A DNA stretch of 64,000 bases from positions 62,001 to 126,000 of the forward strand of contig NZ_JAMXOE010000006.1 in NCBI RefSeq assembly GCF_024055575.1. The letters run 5' to 3'. Positions 7,841-15,909 of the stretch are shown one piece after another. The notes under the pieces are model-generated. The model saw only the letters and a list, made by a program, of their open reading frames with translations, made no database searches and was not told where the DNA came from. The translations under genes and the position numbers were made by a program. The DNA comes from Mucilaginibacter flavidus (GTDB lineage Bacteria > Bacteroidota > Bacteroidia > Sphingobacteriales > Sphingobacteriaceae). Position 1 is the stretch's first letter; every line of letters begins with the position of its first letter.

Positions 7841-8632
7841 TCAATTCGCAATCCCGAGTTTCAATTTGTACCTAAACCCTCTCCCACTGAAAAAATTATT
7901 TTCCAGTTTCAAAACTTCGTGTGTTTTTTTCGATATCCAAAACCGTTCATAACCTTTACCGGGCGCATTATTGTCGTTATAATTATTCAGCACCCGGCAA
8001 TCAATCTTTTCGCCATTGCTGCCGGTTAAATAGTCGCTTCCGGTAACGGTATAGGCAACCTCGGTCGATTTCTCAAACCCTGGATCGTAATAATTTATAA
8101 TAAATACCCTGTTTTCTTTAAAGGGTAGCAACGAGTAGATAAGCATATCGGCATGCCAGTTAAGGTTGTATTTATTAAACGAACCGTTAAAAACCTTAAT
8201 GGCTTCCGATTTAACCGAATCGGGTACGTTGGTCTTGTTATTCAAATTTGTGTACGAAACTTCTCTGGTTTCAAAATCAAGCTTAACAGAGTAGCCTAAA
8301 CGCTTCCAATAAGCGTCTTGTAGCAATGTACTAAAATCTTTCGCGTTAAAAACACTGAGGCATTTATGCACAATCGTATCCATTTCCCACTGCTGGGTTA
8401 CCGTAATGGCAGGTTTGTTATGATATTGCCCAGCCTGAACATTAAACTTAATAAGTGCAACCCGGATTGCCGCGCCATCTTTCGTTTTTTTACCGAATTG
8501 CAGATAGCTTATATCACCTTTTTGCAGGTTTTTTAGTTCGAGGGTGGCAGGTTCAACCCGTATTGTATCACCGGTTTTTGCAATGGCTGGAATTGTAAAT
8601 GCGGATAAGGCTGCAATTAAAAACAGTTTCAT
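7841..8632 (-). CDS. Secreted protein of unknown function (DUF3108-like)
   Basis: A 263-residue protein with a signal peptide (MKLFLIAALSAFTIPAIA, cleavage probably after AIA). The rest is strand-rich, with repeated YxVxLDFExRE and YRYKL-type strands, and ends RGFRYKLKLGIAN. Such sequences resemble periplasmic DUF3108/LolA-like half-barrels, which bind lipid or envelope components; this is resemblance only. It lies between the GH15 gene and the trehalose-synthesis gene, on the strand of the latter and 135 bp downstream of it. No enzymatic motif is visible. Confidence 0.65.
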   Translation of the reverse strand: MKLFLIAALSAFTIPAIAKTGDTIRVEPATLELKNLQKGDISYLQFGKKTKDGAAIRVALIKFNVQAGQYHNKPAITVTQQWEMDTIVHKCLSVFNAKDFSTLLQDAYWKRLGYSVKLDFETREVSYTNLNNKTNVPDSVKSEAIKVFNGSFNKYNLNWHADMLIYSLLPFKENRVFIINYYDPGFEKSTEVAYTVTGSDYLTGSNGEKIDCRVLNNYNDNNAPGKGYERFWISKKTHEVLKLENNFFSGRGFRYKLKLGIAN

Positions 8633-8767
8633 AGTTATTCTTTTCCGGTATAGATTGACTTTCCGGTTTTATCTATGAAACAAACTCAATGAATGCTACA
8701 ATATTTTAAACGCGTTGTGCGTAAAATGCCAATCATTCCCCATTTACCATCCATCAGTCACCTGCCG

Positions 8768-10960
8768 TTAATGAACCGGCACCGCCTCGGTAAAGCTCAA
8801 TAACAACCTTCTCACCTCCGCCGGGTTGCGCAGGTAAAACTTGGCAGCAGAAACACTGCCACCAACTTTAATGGTTACAGCCGATTCAGGCAATGCTTTA
8901 AACACGTCTTCGTCTGTATAATCGTCACCAAAGGCAATAATAAAATCGTAGTCGTTTTTATCAAGCAGCATTAAAGCGGCTTTACCTTTATTTATCTCCA
9001 TATTCTTAACTTCCAATACTTTATCACCGGGAAGTAACTGTAATCCTTTGTCACTTGCCAGGTATTTCAGGTTATTCATCAATTCGTTGGCACGCAGCTC
9101 ACCCAGGCCACCCTGGGAATTGCGATAGTGCCATACCAGTGAATACGTTTTTTCTTCGATAAATGAGCCCGGCGTACGGTCCACATACGTTTCCAATACC
9201 GGGTAAATATCATGCTTCCAACTGTCCGACAGTCCGGATACCTTATGCCAGGATGTATTTTGCTGTTTAAACCACGAACCATGCTCCGCGATCAGGTAAA
9301 TATTTTTTCCGTCAAACCATTCACCCAAATTTTCATGCTTGCGGCCGCTTATCAGCACCACCATGTTAGCAGGATCCTCGCTTAACCTGTCGATTATGGT
9401 GTGCAGTTCTTTATCCGGCGTTGCCTGGTTTATATTCGATTTGAAATTTACTAGAGTGCCGTCGTAATCTAAAAATATGATGCGCTTTTTAGTCTTATGG
9501 TAGCGGTTTACGATGGATTGTTCGGTAGAAAAGCTGACGTGACGTGTTTGCATTGAACGCTGCATCTGTTTTACTTCCTTCAGCCTGTCCATAAAAATTT
9601 TCACCCAATGGGTGATATTAAACTTACTTACCAACTGCCGCATAGTATGCATTCGCCGCCTCTGTTCACTCAATGGCATGTTAATGGCTGCTATAATTGC
9701 ATCACATACTTCGGTGGTATTGTTTGGGTTAACAATAATAGCGTCAATTAATTCTTTCGAGGCGCCTGCCATTTCACTCAATATTAAAACACCGTCGTTA
9801 TTTATACGGCTGGCCACATACTCTTTGCTAACCAGGTTCATCCCATCCCGCATGGGGGTAACCAGGCAAACGTCTGCCGAGTAGTATAGGGCCGATAAGG
9901 TTTCAATCGGGAACGAACGATAGTAGTAATGAATTGGGGTCCACTCCATATTGCGGTACAAGCCATTAATATTCCCCACCCTTTTATCAATCTCGTCGCG
10001 CAGGTGAGCGTATTGTGGCACTGTATCGCGCGATGGCACCACAATCATGTGCAAGGTTATTTTGCTGCAATATTCGGGGTGCAGCTGCAGCAATTGTTCA
10101 AAAGCCTGCAGGCGCTGCAATATGCCTTTGCTGTAATCCAATCGGTCGATGGATATAATGAGTTTTGTCCCCTTAAACGTCTCGTTTATTACGGCAACCT
10201 GTTCAATAACTTCTTTTTCAAGCGGTAACGAAGCATATTTTTTATCATCAATCCCCATCGGGAACGATTCAACTACTATAGAGCGGTCGCCACTCGTAAT
10301 CACGTTTGCTGAAGATGTTACCGGCAGTATGCGGGTTGTAGCACCCAAAAAGTGGCGCACATCGTCAAATGTATGAAAGCCAATTAAATCGGCACCTAGC
10401 ATCCCTTCCAGCAACTCTTTACGCCAGGGTATCAACCTGAACATTTCGTGCGACGGGAAAGGGATATGCAAGAAGAAGCCGATAGAAACATCAGGCATGG
10501 CCTTGCGCACCAGTTGTGGCAAAAGCATTAATTGGTAGTCGTGTATCCATATCACGTCGCCGGGTTCGGCAATAGCCAATATGACATCCCTGAACTTTTG
10601 GTTTACAATATTGTAATAATCCCAGTTCGATTCTTTATAAACGGCGTATGTTGACGTATAGTAATGAAATATTGGCCACAAAACATCGTTACTGAAGCCT
10701 TCATAATATTGGTTAATTTCTTCCTGGTCTAAAAATACCGGCACCAGGCTTAGGTCTTTCAGTTGAGAGGTTATTTGATCGCGGTCTTTTTCTTCGGCAA
10801 CTTCAATACCCGGCCACCCAATCCATTTGTTATTTCCTTTTTTGTAAATTGATCCCAAACCAGTGGCGAGCCCCCCTTCGCTTGCAGCCGATGTATATTC
10901 ATCACCTGTTTTCGAAATTTTTACGGGCAGCCTGTTTGAAACTATTATTGTTTTTGACAT
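8768..10960 (-). CDS. Bifunctional trehalose-6-phosphate synthase/phosphatase (OtsA-OtsB fusion)
   Basis: Makes trehalose from UDP-glucose and glucose-6-phosphate in one polypeptide of 730 residues. The GT20 synthase domain (1 to ~470) has SNRLPV (8-13), GGLATGL (~29-35), HDYQLMLLPQLVRK, HIPFPSHEMFR and RLDYSKGI (~272). The HAD-type phosphatase domain (~490-730) begins IIFLDYDGTLVNF (nucleophile Asp near 498) and has SGR and GDDYTDEDVF (motif IV). Both halves look catalytically intact, unlike plant fusions where one half is often dead. The product is a stress protectant, and the GH15 gene nearby may turn it over. The upstream gap carries a CACGAATT-type repeat. Confidence 0.95.
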   Translation of the reverse strand: MSKTIIVSNRLPVKISKTGDEYTSAASEGGLATGLGSIYKKGNNKWIGWPGIEVAEEKDRDQITSQLKDLSLVPVFLDQEEINQYYEGFSNDVLWPIFHYYTSTYAVYKESNWDYYNIVNQKFRDVILAIAEPGDVIWIHDYQLMLLPQLVRKAMPDVSIGFFLHIPFPSHEMFRLIPWRKELLEGMLGADLIGFHTFDDVRHFLGATTRILPVTSSANVITSGDRSIVVESFPMGIDDKKYASLPLEKEVIEQVAVINETFKGTKLIISIDRLDYSKGILQRLQAFEQLLQLHPEYCSKITLHMIVVPSRDTVPQYAHLRDEIDKRVGNINGLYRNMEWTPIHYYYRSFPIETLSALYYSADVCLVTPMRDGMNLVSKEYVASRINNDGVLILSEMAGASKELIDAIIVNPNNTTEVCDAIIAAINMPLSEQRRRMHTMRQLVSKFNITHWVKIFMDRLKEVKQMQRSMQTRHVSFSTEQSIVNRYHKTKKRIIFLDYDGTLVNFKSNINQATPDKELHTIIDRLSEDPANMVVLISGRKHENLGEWFDGKNIYLIAEHGSWFKQQNTSWHKVSGLSDSWKHDIYPVLETYVDRTPGSFIEEKTYSLVWHYRNSQGGLGELRANELMNNLKYLASDKGLQLLPGDKVLEVKNMEINKGKAALMLLDKNDYDFIIAFGDDYTDEDVFKALPESAVTIKVGGSVSAAKFYLRNPAEVRRLLLSFTEAVPVH

Positions 10961-10963
10961 AAG

Positions 10964-11302
10964 TTAATGGGCACTAATTATCACGAATTAAATGAATACT
11001 GATTCTCACGAATTGAAACGAATTACACGAAGTGAAAAAGTGGTTCAGTTCGGGTACTTTGAAAAACTCATCGCTATTTGTGCTATCTTAACAAGGTTTA
11101 TTCGCCTAAGTTGTTTTAAAAAAGTGCATTTTTATGTCATTAAAGCCATTTTTTCTAAAGTATGGCAATCGGCGGCAATATCGTTGTTGATTGATACAGG
11201 CTCATAACCCGCTGCAAATAAAATTCGTTAAATCCGATTTAAGTCGTACGTGTTAGTGCCCATTTAGATTCGTAAAATTCGTTTCAATTCGTGAAAATTA
11301 GT
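10964..11302. repeat. Large inverted repeat, CACGAATT word family
   Basis: The outer ends TAATGGGCACTAA (10964-10976) and the inverse near 11253-11265 match. Next to them, TCACGAATTGAAACGAATT (~11007-11025) and its inverse (~11276-11296) match almost perfectly. Each arm also contains further degenerate copies of the same word. About 215 bp of unrelated sequence lies between the arms. Related arms occur at 34171-34266 and 35058-35150. Confidence 0.6.
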
Positions 11303-11307
11303 AAACA

Positions 11308-11339
11308 ATAAAAAAGCCACCTGCAAATGCAGATGGCTT
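11308..11339 (-). terminator. Rho-independent terminator
   Basis: On the minus strand AGCCATCTGC, a short loop and GCAGGTGGCT pair (one G-U), followed by six T. It lies 25 bp after the stop of the small secreted-protein gene and separates it from the trehalose gene on the same strand. Confidence 0.85.
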
Positions 11340-11363
11340 ACATAATGTGTTATTAGTTAATAG

Positions 11364-11840
11364 TTATTTAACCTGTTTAAAAAACTCAACGTTACCTGAG
11401 TTTGCAACCCTTACCAAAATTTCGTGTTTGTCGTTTTTCAAATCAACAAAGTATGAAGTTGGCTCGATGTCGTTGTTTAAAGCTTCGTTAGCCTGGTAAA
11501 CAATAACGTTGTCGGCAGTATAGCCTTTGTAGCTATCAGCAATCATTTTTTGCGATTTAGCAGGGATAGCTTTGTAAGAAACAGTTTGAGTTGTACCTAA
11601 AAAATCACCGGCCAAAGTGTAGAAAGCAGTTTTCTTCACACCGTCGATTAAAAAATCAACTTTCTGGCAGTTTTTAGTTACAGTCCAAACAGTGTTGGTT
11701 GCGCTGGCAAAATCAGAAGCAAACGCTTGCTGAACAGCATAAGAAGCGGCACCACCATCAACTTTTTTACCGCCATCACCAGCGAATACATTTACGCTGA
11801 ATAAAGCAGCTGTTGCGATTGTTAAAAATATCTTTTTCAT
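11364..11840 (-). CDS. Small secreted protein, PepSY-like/BLIP-like
   Basis: A 158-residue protein with a clear signal peptide (MKKIFLTIATAALFSVNVFA). The mature part has a repeated pattern of amphipathic strand-helix units (WTVTKNCQKVDFLIDG, then YFVDLKNDKHEILVRV). This pattern is common in Bacteroidetes periplasmic proteins annotated as PepSY-like or DUF2874, a beta-lactamase-inhibitor-like fold. Function is not known for the family and the assignment is by resemblance. A strong -7 box lies 26 bp upstream and a strong terminator follows, so it is probably a well-expressed monocistronic gene. Confidence 0.7.
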   Translation of the reverse strand: MKKIFLTIATAALFSVNVFAGDGGKKVDGGAASYAVQQAFASDFASATNTVWTVTKNCQKVDFLIDGVKKTAFYTLAGDFLGTTQTVSYKAIPAKSQKMIADSYKGYTADNVIVYQANEALNNDIEPTSYFVDLKNDKHEILVRVANSGNVEFFKQVK

Positions 11841-12193
11841 GTTATGTTAAATTTTAAATCCGCAACAAAAATAAACTAAAATTGATAATTGTGTAAATAA
11901 AAATGAATTTTTATGAATATTTTATAATAACCGTCACTTTAACACGATATTTTGAAATTATCATATTTTACTTAGTGTATTTTTTACAATATGTAAACGG
12001 AAAATTGCATCAAAAATGGCCCTCATTAAATAGTGACGCCTATTTTACAATAGCTTAACATGAAATTAATCACATTTTGGAAGTTTTGATGCCATTGCCT
12101 CTTTTTTTTCAAAAACGCGCAAATGAGGCGCCGGGTAAGAGAGAATAATAATTGCCAACCCACCACCGTACGGCTTCTACAACTATTCAAACT
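11841..12193. other. Intergenic region, AT-rich, promoter only
   Basis: 353 bp between two minus-strand genes. Apart from the -7 box at 11866-11873 I see no gene, hairpin or repeat family. The stretch is strongly AT-rich to about 12090. The only ORF is a 21-codon minus-strand one without support. Confidence 0.5.
11866..11873 (-). promoter_or_regulatory. -7 box of the small secreted-protein gene
   Basis: TATTTTTG on the minus strand, an exact TAnnTTTG match, 26 bp before the start codon. No TTG is seen at -33. Confidence 0.45.
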
Positions 12194-13003
12194 TTATCCA
12201 TTATCCGCAAAACCCGGATATAGCGTCATCCCCCCATCCATAAAAATGGTGGTGCCGGTAATATAATCGGCATCATCCGATGCCAGCCAGGCTGCTAGCT
12301 TGCCGATATCTTCAGGTTTACCAATCCGATTATAGGGTATTAGGCTTAAAAGCTTTTCTAATGCCTCCGGTGTATCCCATGCCGCTTTATTTATTGGTGT
12401 TTGTATAGCGCCGGGCCCAATTCCTACTACCCTTATTTTATGCGGTGCCAGTTCCTGCGCAATACTTTTCATAAACATGCTGATACCGCCTTTGCTGGCA
12501 GCATAGTTTACGTGGCCAGCCCATGGGATAACTTCGTGTACGCTGCTCATGCAGATAATTTTTCCGGCCGCCCTGCTCCTGCCTTCAACCACTCCCTTGC
12601 GGACAAATTCTCGTGCAGCCTCACGCGAGCATAAAAACTGGCCGGTAAGGTTTACGTTGATGACCGTGTTCCATTGGTCTAGCGTCATATCAACAAACTT
12701 GGAGTCTTTTTGCAGGCCGGCGTTGTTTACCAAAATGTCAATAGTGCCATATCGATTAAACATTTCGGCAAACATGGCCTGCACCTCTGCTTCATGGCTA
12801 ACATCCGCCTGAAAAGCAAAAGCCTCACCGCCTGCGGCCGTTATCTCGTTTACGGTTACCTCGGCCGCATCTTTGTTATGAGCATAGTTGATGACAACCC
12901 TGGCACCTGCCTGTGCCAGGGCTAGTGCCACACCTTTGCCTATGCCGCTGTCGGCGCCTGTTACCAATGCTGATTGTCCGCTTAATGATCGGGTTGAATT
13001 CAT
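12194..13003 (-). CDS. SDR family oxidoreductase (glucose 1-dehydrogenase-like)
   Basis: Classical short-chain dehydrogenase/reductase of 269 residues, cytoplasmic and NAD(P)-dependent. Seen: cofactor motif TGADSGIGKG (15-24), NNAG (~91-94), the catalytic Ser in CMSSVHE, YAASK (catalytic Tyr and Lys, ~167-171), and the C-terminal DGGMTLYPGF. The DGGMTLYP ending and the SVHEVIPW stretch are those of the bacterial glucose 1-dehydrogenase group, so oxidation of glucose to gluconolactone is possible. SDR substrates are seldom safe to read from sequence. It is divergent from the glycosyltransferase gene, with 128 bp between start codons. Confidence 0.88.
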   Translation of the reverse strand: MNSTRSLSGQSALVTGADSGIGKGVALALAQAGARVVINYAHNKDAAEVTVNEITAAGGEAFAFQADVSHEAEVQAMFAEMFNRYGTIDILVNNAGLQKDSKFVDMTLDQWNTVINVNLTGQFLCSREAAREFVRKGVVEGRSRAAGKIICMSSVHEVIPWAGHVNYAASKGGISMFMKSIAQELAPHKIRVVGIGPGAIQTPINKAAWDTPEALEKLLSLIPYNRIGKPEDIGKLAAWLASDDADYITGTTIFMDGGMTLYPGFADNG

Positions 13004-13105
13004 AGCTGTAATATTATTGATCTGTTATTAAGGTAATGTAATTTGTAAAAGAATGTTTGTGTTGTCCCGCGCTAACAATTTAAGATAATAATATCTCATA
13101 TTCAT

Positions 13106-13113
13106 TAGCTTTG
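13106..13113 (+). promoter_or_regulatory. -7 box of the glycosyltransferase gene; rules out an upstream TTG start
   Basis: TAGCTTTG, an exact TAnnTTTG match. A possible TTG start codon at 13111 lies inside it, so if this box is used translation must begin at the ATG at 13132. Confidence 0.5.
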
Positions 13114-13131
13114 GCCCAAAATCTAATCGCA

Positions 13132-14265
13132 ATGGTATTTTTTTATTTCAGCCTGGCAATTTGCTTAATCACAATATTTCTAAATTTCTACCTCGTTATT
13201 GGGTTCAATAAAATAAAGCAGCTGAGCAGGCAGCCAATTATAGAGCCGGAAGTGCCGCTTGCCATAATCGTTGCTGTACGTAACGAAGAGGAAGACCTTG
13301 AAACGGCACTGAAAAGCCTTTGCAATATCAATTATCAAAGCTACCGGCTCATCGTGATAAATGACCGGTCGACCGACCGTACCGCCGAACTACTAAACGA
13401 TTTTAAGAGCAGCTACCCACAGATTAATATAGTAACCATCAATACGCTGCCGGAAGGCTGGATAGGCAAAAATAATGCGATGTACCAAGGTTATCTCAGC
13501 AGCACGGAAGAATGGATTCTGTTTACAGATGCGGATATTGTTTTCCACCCTGATGCTATCAGCCGGGCGATGGGCTATGCGATACGCAATAAACTAGACC
13601 ACCTGACGATACTGCCTGAAATGATATCAAGGTCGAGCCTTTTAAATAGTGTGTATGCCACATTTTGCATTATGTTGATGATGCATATGAAACCGTGGGA
13701 AGCCAAAAATCCGAAATCAAAATCATCTTCAGGTATCGGCGCCTTTAACTTAATTAGGCGCGACGCTTATGAAAAGATCGGCACACATGTTAAAATTAAG
13801 CTACGGCCAGATGACGACCTGCAACTTGGTATAAAAGTTAAACAGGCTAAACTGAAGCAGGATGTATTGGCCGGTAAAGGATACGTATGTTTGGAATGGT
13901 ATAAAAACCTTAGCCAGTTTGGCAACGGGCTACTAAAAAACTCTTTTTCTGTATCTGATTATAAATTATCAATAGCAATTGCTAATGTGTTACTTGTCCT
14001 GGTGTCAATCGCTTTACCCATGCCGGTAATGTTCATTTTTGGCACGGCAAATATCAGGCTGATGGCCGCTGGCATGCTTTTGTTTCACATCATCTATATG
14101 TCGGTTATTCCGCCCAACAAATGGTGGTATGCATCCATGATCCCATTTTCCGGATTCTTTATTAGCTGGATAGTTTTAAGAGCATCGGTAATAACCGTAA
14201 AACAAGGTGGTATTTATTGGCGCGACAGCTTTTATTCGTTGAAGATGTTGAGAGACGAAAAATGA
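13132..14265 (+). CDS. Membrane-anchored family 2 glycosyltransferase
   Basis: GT2 glycosyltransferase of 377 residues (from the ATG at 13132) with an N-terminal membrane helix, a cytoplasmic GT-A domain and about three C-terminal helices. Seen: IIVAVRNEEEDL, the nucleotide-binding INDRSTDRT, the metal-binding TDADIVFHPDA, and a late RPDDDLQLG. The order resembles the carotenoid/hopanoid-associated glycosyltransferases CrtQ and HpnB, so the acceptor may be a membrane lipid; this is inference. The TTG 21 bp upstream lies inside the -7 box, which favours the ATG. No partner genes for polysaccharide export are adjacent. Confidence 0.85.
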   Translation: MVFFYFSLAICLITIFLNFYLVIGFNKIKQLSRQPIIEPEVPLAIIVAVRNEEEDLETALKSLCNINYQSYRLIVINDRSTDRTAELLNDFKSSYPQINIVTINTLPEGWIGKNNAMYQGYLSSTEEWILFTDADIVFHPDAISRAMGYAIRNKLDHLTILPEMISRSSLLNSVYATFCIMLMMHMKPWEAKNPKSKSSSGIGAFNLIRRDAYEKIGTHVKIKLRPDDDLQLGIKVKQAKLKQDVLAGKGYVCLEWYKNLSQFGNGLLKNSFSVSDYKLSIAIANVLLVLVSIALPMPVMFIFGTANIRLMAAGMLLFHIIYMSVIPPNKWWYASMIPFSGFFISWIVLRASVITVKQGGIYWRDSFYSLKMLRDEK

Positions 14266-14374
14266 ATTATTGTCAAGTTACAGTTGGCCTGATGAGAACT
14301 GAAGTCAAATCAGTTTAAACCCATCAACTCTGCTTAACGGCGTAGCCCTCCTGAACGCCTTTAAAAAAAATGAT

Positions 14375-15142
14375 TTAATCCTGTGAAGAATCCAGGTTCA
14401 GGTTTTTTATATACTCATGAAACAAATGCAACGCCTTTCTTTTATCCTCCGTCAGCTCAAAATCAAGCTTGTGCATTAAGTAATCTTCCAAGTCAAAATC
14501 CGCCCGTTGAGGAAGTTCCTTTAGTAGCTCTGTCCGGTGTTCCAGACCAAATTTCAAGGCCTTATTAAACTCCTCCATAAAGCCCGTCGGGATAGGTTTG
14601 TTGGCAACCCACGCGGCAAACACAAACGGCAGGCCGGTAAATTTCTGCCATTCTTCGGCCAAGTCGTACACGTATTTATACCGCTGTTTTTTGCCAAAGG
14701 TGCGGTCGCCTATCTGTACAAATGCAGTATGCGGGTTGGCCGGGGCAGCATAGTCCGGCGCGTTCTTGATCGTCTGATGATCGGCCTTCCAATAATTTTT
14801 GAGCAATACGAGCGCCAGGTTATTTGATGAGCGCGACTCGGGGTCGAGCTGCAGTGTTTTGATATCTTTTGCTTCACAATTGCTAAAAATAAAAACTGAG
14901 TTAACCGGGCCGGATGCACCGATACAATAGTCGGAAACTATCTCCCAGCGGGGCAAGCTCAAAATGGCAGCAACCGGTATCAGGCCTATATCGACCTTAT
15001 CGTCAATCAGTTTTTGAGCACAGTCCGATGGCATATCCAAGCTAAGTTCGATATCATTGATCACTTCGCTGTGTTGTATGCCGTATAAAAATGGTTTGGT
15101 ATTGGTGTAGCTTACTGCTGATATTCGTATTTTGGTATCCAA
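14375..15142 (-). CDS. mqnA: Chorismate dehydratase, menaquinone synthesis
   Basis: First step of the futalosine route to menaquinone: converts chorismate to 3-[(1-carboxyvinyl)oxy]benzoate. 255 residues with a periplasmic-binding-protein-like fold. Typical MqnA features are the N-terminal ISAVSYTNTKPFLYGI (7-22), the IGLIPVAAIL segment (~52-61), the SRSSNNLALVLL helix start, and FVQIGDRTF. It lies 4 bp after a histidine-phosphatase gene, which follows mqnE after 144 bp, all on one strand. With mqnE beside it the pathway assignment is strong. mqnB, mqnC and mqnD are not in the window. Confidence 0.93.
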   Translation of the reverse strand: MDTKIRISAVSYTNTKPFLYGIQHSEVINDIELSLDMPSDCAQKLIDDKVDIGLIPVAAILSLPRWEIVSDYCIGASGPVNSVFIFSNCEAKDIKTLQLDPESRSSNNLALVLLKNYWKADHQTIKNAPDYAAPANPHTAFVQIGDRTFGKKQRYKYVYDLAEEWQKFTGLPFVFAAWVANKPIPTGFMEEFNKALKFGLEHRTELLKELPQRADFDLEDYLMHKLDFELTEDKRKALHLFHEYIKNLNLDSSQD

Positions 15143-15146
15143 TGTG

Positions 15147-15764
15147 TTAAGATATTTTCAGGTGGTTGGCGTTGTTAAAGTCGGTAATTTCAAACTTTTT
15201 GCCATCGTAATTTACTTTATAAAGCACCAGGTTTTGGTGCGGGAAGCTGTCCATTTCGGTAAGCGGCCTTTCGGTAAGCAGGCATAGTAACAGCCGCATC
15301 GCGCGGCCGTGCATGCATATCAACACCGTCTTTTCTTCAGGATGGCTAATGATAACTTTTAGCGCTTCCTGCTGCCGGGCTTTTACTTCGTTGGGGCTTT
15401 CGCCGCCTTCAAATTTCGAGTCGAGCTTGCCATCCATCCAGTCGCGCATCAATTGTAAAAAAGCAGCTTTATTTTCAGTGGTGGCGGGTTGTCCTTCATG
15501 TATGCCCCAGGCCAGTTCATCCAGCCCGGATAATTTTTCATAAGGAATCCCTAAATCGATGAATTGCTGTATGCTTTGCTGCGTACGCCTTAACTCCGAG
15601 ATATAAATTTTATCAAACGGTACATCCCCATAAGCCTCAAAAAATTGCCGGGCCTGTTTGCGCCCCTCATCGTTCAGGTTGGTATCCATGCCCCGCCCCT
15701 GCACAATGCCGCGTTTATTCAAGTCGGTTTGCCCGTGGCGGACGATGTATAGTGTTTTGTTCAT
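15147..15764 (-). CDS. Histidine phosphatase family protein (phosphoglycerate-mutase-like)
   Basis: A 205-residue branch-1 histidine phosphatase. The catalytic motif is RHGQTD (9-14, His10 the phosphorylated residue), with the second Arg in SELRRTQQS (~57-65), Glu in DELAWGIHEGQP and the second His in MHGRAMR (~151-157). Members include cofactor-dependent phosphoglycerate mutase, CobC and various sugar or nucleotide phosphatases. The short length argues against the glycolytic enzyme. It is placed between mqnE and mqnA and ends 4 bp before mqnA. A role in the futalosine pathway is possible but no phosphatase step is known there. Confidence 0.88.
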   Translation of the reverse strand: MNKTLYIVRHGQTDLNKRGIVQGRGMDTNLNDEGRKQARQFFEAYGDVPFDKIYISELRRTQQSIQQFIDLGIPYEKLSGLDELAWGIHEGQPATTENKAAFLQLMRDWMDGKLDSKFEGGESPNEVKARQQEALKVIISHPEEKTVLICMHGRAMRLLLCLLTERPLTEMDSFPHQNLVLYKVNYDGKKFEITDFNNANHLKIS

Positions 15765-15909
15765 TAGTTCAGTTGTTCATTAGTTCATTAGTTCATTAGT
15801 TGTAAGGCGGCGAACTTGCGAAGCGAATATTTTCTTGAATAATTATTTTATCTAATTTTTTTATTAAACCAAGCCCCAATGAACTAATGAACCAGTGAAC
15901 GAATGAACT
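15758..15909. repeat. Inverted word repeat, GTTCAT family
   Basis: The left arm (15758-15801) is a run of GTTCATTA words; the right arm (15877-15909) is the inverse, AATGAACTAATGAACCAGTG and onward. About 75 bp lies between. The element fills the whole gap between the phosphatase start codon and the mqnE stop codon. Related elements occur at 23653-23769 and 57211-57346. Confidence 0.65.

Noticed and set aside
10992..11207. 71-codon plus-strand ORF
   Set aside because: Its first third is the CACGAATT repeat arm and the rest has no coding character.
11998..12063. 21-codon minus-strand ORF in an AT-rich gap
   Set aside because: Too short, with no promoter or conserved feature.
14333..14362. 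Weak hairpin GGCGT/ACGCC after the glycosyltransferase gene as a terminator
   Set aside because: Only five pairs and three T; too weak to list as a feature.
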